A stretch of 64,000 nucleotides of DNA from Diphasiastrum complanatum (GCA_029204225.1 MU832098.1:1-64000); one strand, 5' to 3'; counted from the stretch's first letter, positions 42,942 through 54,715 are shown. Numbers and translations are program-made. The notes: generated by a model not told the origin, from the letters alone.

Positions 42942-43985
42942 ATGTCGTCGATCAGCAATATTTAGGCTAAGATCACTATGATTTTGGATCCAGAAGGTTT
43001 AAACTATTTGATTTAAAAATTAAAGACTTCACTCATATTGAAGGGTGAAGGTCTTTGGCAATGGGTAGAACCAATAGAGGAGAAGCCAATAGCTACTCCT
43101 GGCAAAGAACTTCGAGAATGAAGTTTGAGAAATGACAAAGCTATAGCAATTATTGCATCTTCAGTGCGTGACAAAATAATGTTAGATCTTACATCAATTT
43201 CGAACACAAAAGGTTTATGGAAAGAATTGCAAACCAAGAATGAGACTCGATATCGTAATCAAATCATGTTCTTGGAAGACCAATTAACTTACCCACAGTG
43301 GGACGACAAAGACTTGACCACATTTGTACGAAAGATTAAGGATCTATTTATTTCCTTGCAAAATTCTGGCATGGAAAATGCAATTTCAAAGGAAAAACAA
43401 CTTAGTTATTTTCTTTGAGCCCTACCCAAGTCATTCTATACAACTTGAACCTTATTGATGAAAGATGCGACATTGACACTTCAAAAGGTAATAGATGGAG
43501 TTAAAGAGGAAGTAGAAGCTTGTGAACGCTATGACGATAATGGCGATTCCAAAAATGCTCTATTTACTCATAAGAATAAATCTTCTAAGAAGTCTAAGTT
43601 TAAGAGGGAGTTGTCTAAAAAGAATGACTCTATGACAAATGATCAACAATCTGGAAAACAACAGAAAAATTTTGGTGATACGAAGATCTGCAACAGATGC
43701 AAAAGATCAGGTCACACAAAAGATAAGTGTTGGTTAAATCCAAAGATTGAATGCATTCATTGTCATAAACAGGGTCATGAAGCAGTAGACTGTTATTAAA
43801 ATCCCAAAAACAAAAAGGAGCAGAATTGAAGCAAACCTTCAGATTCAAACTATGTCGAAGACAAAGTAGAATGCTCCAGAGCAACAGAAGACAAGACGAC
43901 AAAGAACTCAGTAGCTTATGTTGGTGTTGATGTATGTCTTCATCATATTCTAAAATTCGCGAAGTAGTACTTGATTTGAGCCACC
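42942..43985 (+). pseudogene. Copia D gag with two zinc knuckles
   Basis: From ATG 42942: SSISNIQAKITMILDPEGLN, then KLKTSLILKGEGLWQWVEPI and, after a stop, RNDKAIAIIASSVRDKIMLD, KGLWKELQTKNETRYRNQIM, YPQWDDKDLTTFVRKIKDLF. Two CCHC knuckles follow: CNRCKRSGHTKDKC (about 43690-43731) and CIHCHKQGHEAVDC (about 43752-43793). Three in-frame stops are seen. Gag forms the particle and the knuckles bind RNA. At about 43985 the sequence is cut by a minus-strand Copia. The element resumes only at 55005 with integrase, so protease and the integrase core are lost. Confidence 0.86.
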
Positions 43986-44405
43986 TCACAATTTGTTTCT
44001 TCGAAACAAATATTGTTTGAGTACAAGAAGATGAACTATTTGAGATTCATTATACTTGGAGACGGTTCCTTGTGGCTGCTCCATATAGATATCCTCTTCC
44101 AAAAAACCATTCAAGAAAGCATTAGAGACATCCATTTGACATAGAATCCATCCAAAATGTGATGCAAGTGCAATGATTAGTCTTATTGTGACCATCTTGG
44201 CCACGGGTGCAAAAGTTTCCTCATAGTCTATCCCTCTCTCTTGAGCATAACCTTTTGCAACTAATCTTGCTTTATGTTTGTTAACACTCCCATTTGAATT
44301 CAACTTAAGCTTGAAGACCCACTTGCATCCTATAACATTCCTTTGAGGTCTCTCAACAAGCAACCAAGTTTCATTCTCAATCAAGGCATCATACTCATCC
44401 AACAT
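43986..44405 (-). pseudogene. Copia H reverse transcriptase, truncated
   Basis: YDALIENETWLLVERPQRNV, IGCKWVFKLKLNSNGSVNKH, KARLVAKGYAQERGIDYEET, FGWILCQMDVSNAFLNGFLE, EDIYMEQPQG. This is the N-terminal half of a Copia RT. The YVDD motif and everything after are missing; the last 26 residues of the frame are unrelated sequence. A frame change at about 44410-44450 separates it from integrase. Confidence 0.88.
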
Positions 44406-44452
44406 AGCTTATACCATTCTTTGGAGTTCAATGCATCTTCAACATTAGATGG

Positions 44453-46486
44453 TTATTCAAAACTAGATAAAGCATAAGAAGTGGATGAGATACCCTCAAC
44501 TTGCTGTCCTTTGCCTTGATATGTGAGCCTTGATGGCTCCACTTTTGCCCTTGAAGATCTCCTTGGTGTGATAGGTGGGTTTGGTGCTTGCTCCTCCATG
44601 AGCTCCTCCTCAAAACCAAGATCTTGCTCCTCGGCCATCTTCTTCTTGATTGTTGGAGCACTTGAGCCTTCTTCAAGCATATGCATATGATGTTCATCAA
44701 AGATGACATCCCTTGAAACAACAAATTTGTTCCAGGATGGGAGATAGACTTTGTAGCCCTTGCTTGAGCTTGCATATCCAAGCATGATCCCTCTTGTGGA
44801 AGATGGATCCTCCTTGGTTCTTGTTTCCAATGGCACATGCACATAACATATACACCCAAAAACTTTCAAGTGATTAAGATTGGGTTTCTTTCCATACAAC
44901 ATCTCATAAGGAGTTTTGCCTTCAATTGCTTTGCAAGACACCCTATTCATCAAGTAGTTTGCACATACAAGAGACTCACCCCAAAAGGATTTGGGCAAAC
45001 AAGCATCTAATATTAAAGCCATAGAACATTCACATAATGTTCTATTCCTTCTTTCAGCAACTCCATTTTGTTGAGGAGTGTAAGGACAAGAAGTCTCTTT
45101 CTTGATCCCTTCCTCCTCACAAAAGGCCTTGAACTCATTGGAGATGAATTCTCCACCATTGTCACTTCTAAGAATCTTGATGCTATGATTATGATGCTTT
45201 TCCACAAACAACTTGAACTTTACAAAAGTATCAAATACTTGAGACTTGAAGGAAAGTAAGAACACCCAACAATATCTTGAGTAGTCATCAATGAAGGTTA
45301 AAAACATGGATGAACCTCCATTAGATTTGGTGCTAGCAATGTGCACATCCGAGTGTATGAGTTCAAGAGGATGAGATGACTTTGTGATGGAGTTAGGAAA
45401 CACCTTCTTATGTGCCTTGGATAAGGCACAAGCTTCACAAACCTTGTCTTCCTTCCCAATAGACCTTGGTAGGCCTAAAGCATACTCCTCCTTGATCATA
45501 GCCTCCATGGAACCCGAGTTGACATGTCCAAGTCTTTTGTGCCATAAAGTAAAGGTAGATATCTTGCTCTTCTCGGCCAACATGACAACATTAGTATCCA
45601 CAAATGCATCCAGCTTATAAAGTTTGCCAAGTCTAGTGCCCTTAGCCACTATCTTACCCTTCTTCTTGATGAAACATTCATTTGAAGCAAAGTCAACATT
45701 GAAACCATTGTCTACCATTTGGCCAACACTTAGTAGATTCTTTGTTATTGTAGGAATGTAGAAAACACCTTCTATGTTGATCTTTTTGGAAGATCCTAAG
45801 CAAAGGGGAATGCTACCAACTCCTTCAATCTTACAAGCTTCATCATTTGCTGTATAGATAGACTTTATAGGTCCATCATAAGATAAGAGAGAAGAGAAAA
45901 ACTCCCTTTTACTAGTCATGTGTGAACTAGCACCCGAGTCAATCCACCAAGGATCTTCTCCTTTGAAGCTTGTTGAAGAAAATATGGAAATCATGAGAGA
46001 GTCCTCATGTGAACTCTCCTCCTCCTCCTCTTTGCTCATGTTGGCTTGGCTTTGATCTTGCTTCCTCTTGAAGCATTCCGAGGCATAATGCCCCATCTTG
46101 CTACAATAGTAGCACTTCACCTTTGATTTGTCCTTCTTGACTTTGGTGGTTGATGGAGATGCCTTTGGGGGTCCTTCTTGATCCTCAAGCTTTGCAGACT
46201 TCTTGAATGTTGATCCTTTGCCTTTGGACTTGCCTTTGCCTTTGGTGAAGAGAGCTTGGTCATCTCCACCTTGGATGGAAAGCCTATCCATCCTCTCTTG
46301 CATTTGGCTCCTTCTTGATTCCTCGGCCATGAGTGTGCCTTGGAGTTCTTCAAGTATGGGTAGCTTACCCATAATTGCATATCCCTGAACCAAATTGTCA
46401 AATTCAAAGCTTAGTCCATTCAATATGAGTTGAACAAGCTCTTCATCCTTGATAGGGTCACCTATAAAGGCTAGCTCTTTGTTCAA
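44453..46486 (-). CDS. Copia H Gag-protease-integrase polyprotein part (677 aa)
   Basis: One uninterrupted 677-aa frame. It contains the Gag C-terminal part (LIL-NGLSFEFDNLVQGYAIMG), the knuckle CYYCSKMGHYASEC (125-138), and protease WWIDSGASSHM with DSGA at 183-186. The pre-integrase finger follows (WHKRLGHVNSGSMEAM ... CEACALSKAHKK). The integrase core has HSDVHIAS, ILRSDNGGEFIS and TPQQNGVAERRNR as the three acidic positions, and the C-terminal part ends HLKVFGCICYVHVPLETRT...VVSRDVIFDEHH. The first acidic context is SD where TD is usual. Length and integrity are unusual here, which points to a rather young copy. Frameshifts at both ends and the missing RT make the whole element inactive. 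Confidence 0.9.
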   Translation of the reverse strand: MNKELAFIGDPIKDEELVQLILNGLSFEFDNLVQGYAIMGKLPILEELQGTLMAEESRRSQMQERMDRLSIQGGDDQALFTKGKGKSKGKGSTFKKSAKLEDQEGPPKASPSTTKVKKDKSKVKCYYCSKMGHYASECFKRKQDQSQANMSKEEEEESSHEDSLMISIFSSTSFKGEDPWWIDSGASSHMTSKREFFSSLLSYDGPIKSIYTANDEACKIEGVGSIPLCLGSSKKINIEGVFYIPTITKNLLSVGQMVDNGFNVDFASNECFIKKKGKIVAKGTRLGKLYKLDAFVDTNVVMLAEKSKISTFTLWHKRLGHVNSGSMEAMIKEEYALGLPRSIGKEDKVCEACALSKAHKKVFPNSITKSSHPLELIHSDVHIASTKSNGGSSMFLTFIDDYSRYCWVFLLSFKSQVFDTFVKFKLFVEKHHNHSIKILRSDNGGEFISNEFKAFCEEEGIKKETSCPYTPQQNGVAERRNRTLCECSMALILDACLPKSFWGESLVCANYLMNRVSCKAIEGKTPYEMLYGKKPNLNHLKVFGCICYVHVPLETRTKEDPSSTRGIMLGYASSSKGYKVYLPSWNKFVVSRDVIFDEHHMHMLEEGSSAPTIKKKMAEEQDLGFEEELMEEQAPNPPITPRRSSRAKVEPSRLTYQGKGQQVEGISSTSYALSSFE

Positions 46487-46497
46487 TTCCTTTACTC

Positions 46498-46878
46498 TTA
46501 GGACAAAAGTATGTGCACTCTCTCCTTTCTTTTGATAGCTTCTATAGATTTGATTTTCAAAGCTAACATTCTAGTTTGGTTCTTGGATTCATAGAACTTT
46601 TGCAAAGTCTCCCAAGCATCTTGAGCTGAAGTGCAATCTCCTACCTCTCTTAAGAGTTCATTTGCAACATTCATTTTTATGCAATGTAGTGCAACATTGC
46701 ACCTCTTGATGTATTTGGCTTTTTCTTGAGGATGAATAGGTTCACCCTCCTTACCATTTACAATTTCCATCAGATCTTGCATGATCATGATATATTCCAT
46801 TCTAACTTTCCATATGGAATAGTTAGTTTTGTTGAGCCTTTCATTAGTATCCAAAAGATATGCATTTATAGATGCCAT
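46498..46878 (-). pseudogene. Copia H gag N-terminal part
   Basis: From ATG 46878: MASINAYLLDTNERLNKTNY, SIWKVRMEYIMIMQDLMEIV, KRCNVALHCIKMNVANELLR, TSAQDAWETLQKFYESKNQT. This is the standard N-terminal half of a Copia Gag (DUF4219/UBN2 type). A frameshift around 46490 separates it from the long downstream frame. It starts 783 bp after the primer-binding site. Confidence 0.88.
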
Positions 46879-47661
46879 CTAGTCTCCTAATCAAGGACTT
46901 GACACAAATGAAGGTTACTTCTATTGATTTGATTGAAGGTCTACCTTATCCCACTTCTTAGGGACCTGAAAAAATCAGTAATAGACTTCCTATAAAGATC
47001 TAAGAATGATCTCTAACAAAATCAAATCATAGAATACTAGAAACAATGCACTTGCTTGATTGAAGTAGACAATACTAGTAGAATTGCCCCTCTTTCTATA
47101 AAGAACATTAAAGCTTCCAAATGATCTGATCAAGAGTGAATTTCAGCAACCTAATATACTTACAAAATCACTTGTAAAAGATCTAAATGGAACTTAATGA
47201 GGATGCAACACAATCTACTATCCAATCACAAGCAAAAAATGATCAAAATTGATCTAATTTGGTGCATAAGTCAAGCAATGGTTGGACTGAACCTAAATCA
47301 CTTTAGGAGGTGTCTACTACACCTTAGAACAGCCTTGAAGAGTCCCCAAAACTCTGATCTTCCCTCTCCTTGAATGCTAGAAAGCCTCCTCTATAAAATC
47401 ACCTCCAAAACTCGCTTAGAAATCAATGCTTGGAGCAAGCAAAACTTGCTATCTTGGTAATGTGAATTGAATTCAACTTTGCCTCTGGTTTTAGACACCT
47501 AAACACCTGCAAATGAAGTCACACAGCACCAATCTCCAATGTATTTGACTCACTTTGAGTTCTAGAATCAATACTAGATGCTAAGATCCAATCTACACAA
47601 GATTTAGATCAAAAATTGTGATCAAATTGAATGAAAACCAAGGATTTAGCTCATTTCAACC
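46879..47661 (-). other. Copia H untranslated leader
   Basis: About 780 bp between primer-binding site and gag ATG. No plausible ORF on the element strand and no second copy in the window. Confidence 0.7.
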
Positions 47662-47679
47662 TTTAGGCTCTGATACCAT
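47662..47679 (-). other. Primer-binding site (initiator tRNA-Met) of Copia H
   Basis: On the minus strand TGGTATCAGAGCCTAAAG stands directly after an LTR ending TTTTTACA. This fixes the orientation of Copia H and its LTR. Confidence 0.9.
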
Positions 47680-48360
47680 GTAAAAATTACAGCAAATAAG
47701 GATCCTAAAACACTTGAAATGATGAGGGAAACAATAGATTATGATTTCATAAGATTAGCACAAGTTGAACCATCAAAATCCATCAAAAATCTATGCTTGA
47801 ACCTCACTAAATGGCCCAAATCCTTGAAGAAGGCTTCACACGTGTGAAAGTACGTCCTCCCACAGTCTGAGTACTGTACACCAGGCCTACATTCAATCCT
47901 ATAATCATTAGTAATCACAAGTACTCAAACAATTATGAACATAGAGAGCAATTGCACCATTATGAGAGAAAAAACATGAAATTGCTTGATTGATTTTGGT
48001 GAGATATCATCACCTATATATACATGATCCATCACGTTTTTGGGCAGGTATGAGTAGCCCTAAACCTATCCCTAATGCTAATTTTGGTGGATCTTTCATC
48101 CCTACCAAGTTAGGGTTGGAATCTTGGAGATCCCTCAACAATGCAAAAATTACCAAAAATAGCTCCTATTTTTTCTCCCTTGTATCTAAGCATAATTTGG
48201 ACTCATTCCAAAGGTTCTAACACTTAGGTCTACTTGAGAACATCCTTATGAATGGAATCCTATGCTATTTGGCACGTGTGACGAGCCACATCATGACCAT
48301 CTAACTATTTACAAGTCATATGACCAAAACTAGTCAAGCTAGAATTGTGAATTTTTAACA
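47680..48360 (-). repeat. 5' LTR of Copia H (681 bp)
   Basis: Read on minus it begins TGTTAAAAATTCAC and ends GTAATTTTTACA. It has a TATA-like TATATATAGGTGATG at about 48005-48020. The upstream end abuts the 3' end of a Gypsy element. No 3' LTR is found because the element is truncated at about 44060. Confidence 0.8.
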
Positions 48361-48365
48361 TTTTC

Positions 48366-48880
48366 TGCACGCATAGATCGGCACTTGTCTTGTATTTGTG
48401 CCCGAAATCAAGTAACTGCAGTCTCAGAAGAAGTCGTCGGTTGAGATCTGACAGATGTCATCGGTTGAGATCTGACAGAAGTCGTCGGTCGAGATCTGAC
48501 ATAAACTCATTATGAAGAAATGGACCTGTTTGATACAAGTGAAGAACTTCAAGGGAAAAAATATGATTGTGGCTCAGAGTATAAGTTCTTATGAAAAAGG
48601 TGTATCTCAAGGAATGTTTGTATGCTCGAGATACCAGACAGACAGAAATGAGGTGGCTAAAAGTGTTAGAATCTTTTCATATGGCATAGTCTATCATTTG
48701 TTGACCTAGAACATCCATGACCAATGGGTATTTATAGGAAAGAGAAAATGCATAGAAAGAAAATAAGTACAGATATGAATCATAAACAAGGAACGAGGTT
48801 AAAAAATAGGCATGCAAAATGAGAATTACAAGCAAGGAAATAATCAAAATATGTAAAATATATACTAGGAAAAAGATGTT
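48366..48880 (-). repeat. Probable 3' LTR of Gypsy I, with 24-bp triplicate
   Basis: Follows the integrase C-terminal end on the minus strand. It carries a TATA box CTATAAATA (about 48728-48736) and ends TGCGTGCA. At 48428-48502 a 24-bp unit with GTCGGTTGAGATCTGACA occurs three times. A related pair of units (GAGATCTGAGAGA) is at 54716-54775, where the 5' LTR would be. Outside the repeats the two regions hardly align, so the identification is tentative. Confidence 0.5.
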
Positions 48881-48885
48881 AAATT

Positions 48886-49900
48886 GGGTCAACAAAAAAC
48901 AACTCTTCGTAATACCGTCGTAGACGACGGTAATATCGTCGTAGACGACCACCGTTGACGATAGTGTCTAGGAGTATTCCGTCAAGTGTTTGCAACTGGA
49001 CTGCACCATTAGGAAAGATTTTATTAATAACATATGGTCCCTTACTTCAGAATTTCAATTTGTCGAGGTGCTTCTTTGATGTATAAAGGAGCACCTGGTC
49101 ACCTAAGTGTAGATCTTTATTTCATAAGTGATGGTCATGCTAGGCCTTTTGGCGTCATTTGTTAACCAGTTGTGCGTGGTAAGATATAAGTCTTGTCTCG
49201 CATAACTGGACTAACGTAAATAGCCTGGTTTTGACTTGTTGCTCAATTGTAGTTTTTTCACATAGATCTTTAGAAAAAGCTTCCATGACTCTTAGCGAAG
49301 GGACTACGAATTCTACAGGCATTACCGCCTCTTGACCATATACTAAGTGGAAAGGGGTAACCAAGTCAGTGGCTTTCTTTGGGGTGGTGCAGTAAGCCCA
49401 GATAGCTGAAAAAAGTTTTGTTTCCCAATCAGAGCAACTGGATTCAGCCTGGCCATTACATCTAGGATAATACGGTGTACTCTTTCTATGAACGACAAGG
49501 TAATGGCGTAGTAAATTATCATGACAGCATTTAAAAAATGCGTGTCGCGATCACTAACGAGCTCTATAGGGCAACCAAAATGTGTAATCATGTTTTCGTA
49601 AAGAAAACACGATACAGGTTATGCGTTGGTGTCCTTTGTTGCTCGAGCCTCAACCCACTTAGTGGTGTAATCTGTGGCTATGAGGATGTAATGAGCTTGG
49701 GTATGTTTCATTGTTGGACTGATTGGTCCAACAAAGTCAATTTCCCACTTATGGAAGGCTTCGCCTTCTATAATGGGAGTCAGTGGTGTGAAGTCTGCTT
49801 TGGTATTTTTCTTGGTTCGTTGATAGACATCACACATTTTAATGACAGCAAACGTGCCCTTAAATAAAGATGGCCACCACAATCCTGCTCGTAGGATAAT
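48886..49900 (-). pseudogene. Gypsy I integrase
   Basis: Minus-strand frames: [20 protein letters not shown] (end of zinc finger, second Cys changed to Tyr), [20 protein letters not shown] (D), THFGCPIELVSDRDTHF (D), then FIERVHRIILDVMARL with the Glu context degraded, and FHLVYGQEAVMPVEFVVPSL. The C-terminal part ends GAVQLQTLDGILLDTIVNGG and two imperfect copies of RLRRYY from an 18-bp tandem duplication (48913-48950). Two frame changes lie between the pieces. Confidence 0.83.
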
Positions 49901-50006
49901 CTTAGTTGTGGCTTCAGCAAGAAAGTGGCCGCCGCCAATGCCCTCATGAGCCTGAGATATGATCAGTCGTATCTCATATTCATAAGCACATCGTCGAATG
50001 ATACCG

Positions 50007-50880
50007 TCAACGCCCCTTTTGTAAAGTTGTCCCTCTATTAACTAAAAGGGCGCTGCTTTTAGCAAAAAAAAAAATTGTCGCCGTACTCAGGCCTTCTTTG
50101 AGTCTGCCTATTGTTAGGAATTGAGTGATCTCCTCGGCCCATAAGGGTGTAGCATCAATTTGAAAAAGGCATGCATCAGGGAGATCATCATTGACTGGTG
50201 CAGTTGCCTTTTCAGCATTAGGTAGTGGGGAAAGGTGATTTGCCATGAAATGTTGGGTCCCTTTCCAAACGACTACGCAGAAATTAAATTCTTCTAATAT
50301 CAACAACCATCGAGCTATACGTCCCGTTTTATAGGATCGGTTAACGATATATAATAGGGCTTGATGATCAGTGTAGAATGCAAAGGTCTGGCCTTATAAA
50401 TAAGTTTTTGTACAACATAGACCATAGCCAATGCTTCTCTCTCCGTGGTTGTATAGTTTACTTCAGCAGGCACCAGTTGCCTGCTCAAGAAACATATTGG
50501 GAAGTCTTTGTCATACTCGTCTGGTTGTGCAAGAAGACCTCCAATGACATACTTACTTGCGTCAGTATGCACATGAAACTCTTTCGTATAATCTGGCGAG
50601 TGGAGTATGGGTGCCATGGTAAGGGCTATTTTCAACTCCTTAAAGGCTTTAATTCGTTCTTCAGTCGAGCGAGGATCTACCACAACTAAATAAATGAGGC
50701 GTGCCTTGCTAACATAGTTGATTATAAAGATGCAATAATAATTTGTATAACCGAGGAAGACATAAACCTCCTTCATTGTTGTAGGTAAGGGCATTTCAAC
50801 TATAACCTTGATTTTTGACGGGTCGGTAGAAATACCGTCCTTTGAAATTATATGCCCGAGTACAACCCCATACTTATCAT
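50007..50880 (-). pseudogene. Gypsy I RNase H with RT thumb remnant
   Basis: Minus strand: GVVLGHIISKDGISTDPSKI, EMPLPTTMKEVYVFLGYTNY, AFKELKIALTMAPILHSPDY, FHVHTDASKYVIGGLLAQPD, FLSRQLVPAEVNYTTTEREA. Then after a shift come the YTDHQALLYI-like part and the linker FCVVVWKGTQHFMANHLSPL. The fingers and palm of RT with YxDD are absent: the sequence passes directly from the protease-RT linker (TIDEDMISMG) to GVVLGH at about 50880. Confidence 0.84.
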
Positions 50881-51800
50881 GTCTTCATCGATTGTATGCC
50901 AGATTTCGTCTGGATACATGTCCCATGTATACACTTTGGATTTGGGCCTGTATGCTTGTGTGTTGGGTACCTTGGATGTCAGTTGGACGTGAGCCAACGG
51001 TCCTGGAGTCTTGATCTCCTTAGGAATTGACTTTGGTGGATAAGGTTGGGCATCTAGATATTGGAGTACATGTTCATCCGTCATTTCTACATCATCCATG
51101 GAAAGAATACCTTCTTCGAAACATGGGCGGTAGAGACACTAGGTTCTCTTGGGCACCAAGCTATAGGAATCGGGTCAATCATCATAAGTGGGATGATGGG
51201 TGTATCAATGTCTGTAGAAGATGGGATAATATTTATATCTTCTGCAGCAGTTTCGATATGACATCGATTGGAATCAGCACAGTCCACAGCGGCTAGTTCT
51301 TGACCCCAATTGATTATGTCCGTGGATCTTGTATAGTGGCCGTTGGGTTGGATCGGGACACTATCTGATTCGTCATATGTTGTTGATGACCAATCATCAT
51401 AAACTTTAGCAGGCTTGACATGGCCAGTTGAGTCAACAGTGACTCGTTTATCGTGATTGCCAAAGGTGATTTTGCTATGCTTCCAATCTTGGACAATACC
51501 TGCCATCTTGAGCCAGGTGTACCAAGAAGGAGTTTATAAGTATTGGCATCTTCTGATAAATCTAACATAACACAATTAATCACAAATTTGACACCTGCTA
51601 TTCGAACTTTAATATTTGATAAATGACCAGCAGGGTCTATAACTCGTTGATCAGCCATGCAAAGTTTATATCATGGTTGATCGAGGGTATGGAAGCCCCA
51701 CGACTTTGCCAATGACAAAGCCATTATATTGACATCTGATCCGCTATCAAGGATAGCAAGTTACTGTGGGATAGTCTTTATAGGACAAAGGCAGGGCGAT
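50881..51800 (-). pseudogene. Gypsy I protease and linker
   Basis: Protease active site LAILDSGSDVNIMALSLAKS (about 51760-51700), then MADQRVIDPAGHLSNIKVRI, AGVKFVINCVMLDLSEDANT, YKLLLGTPG. The linker contains NWGQELAAVDCADSN and MDDVEMTDEHVLQYLDAQPY, which correspond to WNEALATIDC and the LTDEQILHHMD segment of element 2. Gypsy I and elements 1 and 2 thus belong to the same lineage. Confidence 0.8.
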
Positions 51801-53938
51801 GCTAGTCCCCTTAGCAACACCTATATTCAACAGATTCATAGGAATCTGAGGAATTTCAGGAATCTCTTCTGGTTTTTGTTGTTCATCAAGAATAGTAGGC
51901 TGTTGAAAACTACGATGGATATAATGTTGAAGCCCAACGAAGGATTTTATTGCGCTATGGAATGGCATAGTGAGTTGAGCTTGCAGGAGGTCAAAAAATA
52001 CTTCAAGTCCCAGTAGAGATTGCTCCTTTTTGGGGATTGGAGCTGATAACAGACTTTTTGTATGTTCTTCCTCTCGCAAAAACTCATCTTGAAATTCATT
52101 GTATTGCCTTTATTCCACTTTTGGGTTTGGGTAATCTTTTGGTAATGTGGAAGCCGTCAAGTGGCTTCCCCATGGGTCAGCTGATTTTTTATTGTTTTGA
52201 TGTTGTTCTTGTTGTTGGCGTTGTGCTCTAGTTGGGACTCTAACAGGTTCGGATGATATATGACGTGCTGGAAGAATCTTGTTAGGTTGTTTAGAACAAT
52301 CCTTGAAACTGTGTTTGCAAACACAGTCTGGACATTCCGCATGGTATTGGTTTTTAACTTTACAGTCAACCATGAAGTGTTCTGTTTCACCACAAATAAA
52401 GCAGCAGTTACTCACTGGTCCTGTGGTGATAGTGTAATATCTTGGATGGCTAGCTATGTTGCATTTTCTGGTGGTGTGGAATACTCATCTCGTTTGCATG
52501 AGCATGAGTTGTCGGTTTGATATTGGTGAGGACTAGGTAATGGAAGTGTTGTATCGTGATAAAATGAGTGATCGTAGGAGTTTTCTACCAGATGTGCTTG
52601 TGTAGACTCCCGAGGGTGCCTACGTTTTTGTGCTCCTAGGTCAGGTTGTCCTCTTGGAGGTGGTCCTAAGAGCGCCAACTATGGTTGAGGTTCATGTCTA
52701 GGTTGTCTGGGCAACTCTTGTATATGGACTTGGTTGTTTCGTAGTTGGTAGTGTGTGTGTTGGTTCTGTGAAACAAACAGTTGTTGAGGAGGTTGATAAT
52801 GCCCCCCTGACTGATTGTGAGGCTGGTTCCTCGGGTTATAATAGCAATAAAATGTATGTCCCATAAAGTCGCAGATGTCACATTTGATCAATGAAGTATT
52901 TGGGACCGGTTGGTATGAAGGGCACTCATTGCCAGTGTGTGCACCTTGACAATGAGGGCACCATGTGTTCTCTCATCTATGGTGGATTTGGCCAGTTGGT
53001 AATTGACCTGGCATCGAACTTTGGATAGACTTAAGAGTGTTTTGAAACTCTTTCATGAGTTTCTCCATCTGTTGTTGGTGTTGCTAGTTAAGCAACTCCA
53101 TCTGTGTTTTCCACAACTATTCTCGTGTTTGTTCATTTGGTCGAGCTTCTTAAACAAGACGATGTGCTCTCCATTCACGTGGCTCGTCGACATCTGAGCC
53201 CTCATCTTCTTCCCGAATGGCATCAGACATGGCTTGTTTCAATGATGTGTATTCATCATTGGAGCAAAGCTCACGTCGTATCCATGGTGGGAGTCCAATG
53301 AGGAACCAGATTATGAGCATGGACTCAGTGGGTTGCTCTTGTACCTAACTTTTTAATATTTTTAATTGTTCAATGTAGTCATGCACTTTCTCGTCTTTTG
53401 TCATTCTGATGTTACTTAGCTTGACAAAAGGACTTTCGATCAAGCGAAATGGCTTGAAGCATTTGATAAATGCCTCCTTCAAGAGTGACCAGTCTCGTTT
53501 ATCTTCACAATCAAGGTTAAAAAACCATTCCCGTGCTCGATCGATCATGGTCATCGAGAAGAGCTATACCATGGCGTCTGGTGATGTCTCACCATAGACA
53601 TCACATGCATTCTCAAAGACTTGAAGAAATCTTTGAGGATTAGTGTTACTGTCATACTTAGATAAATCTAGCTTTGGAGTATGTTTTTCAATACGTGGAA
53701 CATTATTTGCAAAAGCTCCGTGTAAGTGAGCCCGTGCATGTGAAGATTCGGCAACATGAAAATGTGGTCGATCATATGGAGCTTCAAAACGCATGGGTTC
53801 CCATCTATTGAATGGGTTGGTGGATGGCTCTTGGACTTGGGATTTCATCCTGGAATTAAATCGAGCCTGTTCGGTGGATAGGGAGACCATCTCTAGTGGA
53901 TAGTCCTCTATTGAATTCGGATCATAAGGATGATCCAT
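51801..53938 (-). pseudogene. Gypsy I gag
   Basis: From ATG 53938: MDHPYDPNSIEDYPLEMVSL, KLDLSKYDSNTNPQRFLQVF, ENACDVYGETSPDAMV, then in other frames MIDRAREWFFNLDCEDKRDW, SLLKEAFIKCFKPFRLIESP, YIEQLKILKS and IIWFLIGLPPWIRRELCSND. Knuckles CPHCQGAHTGNEC and CDICDFMGHTFYC precede a Gln/Asn/Pro-rich part, and CFICGETEHFMVDC plus CVCKHSFKDC lie at 52400-52300. The arrangement equals element 2. At least six stops or shifts are present. Confidence 0.84.
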
Positions 53939-53999
53939 AACACTCTAGAGTACCTTAGAAATGTGAAAATAGGACTCTTGGACTCTTTGGTAACTTAAC

Positions 54000-54715
54000 T
54001 CATTGGAATCTTTGTTCAGAATGCAGTTGCTACGGTTCCACGGTGGGTGCGACTGGAATGTGACCAGTTTGCGGTTGAATATAGTTGGAACGATTGAATG
54101 CGAGCGCTACAAATGCGGTCTATTGCAGTTCAAGGGCAAATGGAGATGTGGTGCGTTTGAATGCAGTCGTTGCAGTTGATTGTAGTTGGAATGCAGTCTG
54201 TGCAGTATATTACGGGTGTATGTGGTCTGTTGCGGTTGGATACAGTTGAATACGTTAGCTGGGGTGTAGTTGTTTACGGTGGCTTGTGGTTGGATACGAC
54301 CTGATGTGATTGGAGGGTGAATGCAGTTGGGGTGCGGGTGACTACGATAGCTGGGGTGCGGTTGTTTGCGGTGGGTTGCGGTGGGTTTCGATTCTGTTGT
54401 AGTGGGATGTAGTGCAATGTCAAAAAACAGGGGATGTGGTGGTAATGTAATCTGCTTGTGGGTGAGTGCGGTCACTACGGTGCAACAGTGTATGCAGTTG
54501 GATATGATTCAATGCGATTGGGTGCGCTCGCTACGGTGCAACAGCTGATGTGGTTGTGTGCGGTTGAACACGTGCAACAGTTGATGTGGTTTGAATGTGG
54601 TGTGTTTGTGATTCAAGGGCGAATGTAGTTGCAATGTGGTGTGGTTGATTGAAGGCGGTCACGACGCTTCAACGTGGTCGCTACGGTGCAAGGGTGGGTG
54701 TGGTTGGTCGATATC
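54000..54715 (-). repeat. G/T-rich degenerate repeat tract (Gypsy I leader)
   Basis: About 700 bp in which the plus strand is made of variants of TGCGGTTGGATGCAGTTG and GCTACGGTGCAACAG. The minus (element) strand is A/C-rich and gives an artificial His/Pro/Asn/Gln-rich open frame at 54475-54107. It lies between gag and the presumed 5' LTR and probably is an untranslated tandem-repeat leader. Confidence 0.75.

Noticed and set aside
54107-54475. His/Pro/Asn/Gln-rich 122-aa open frame on the minus strand
   Set aside because: It arises from the degenerate C/A repeat and has no sign of a folded domain or a start context.
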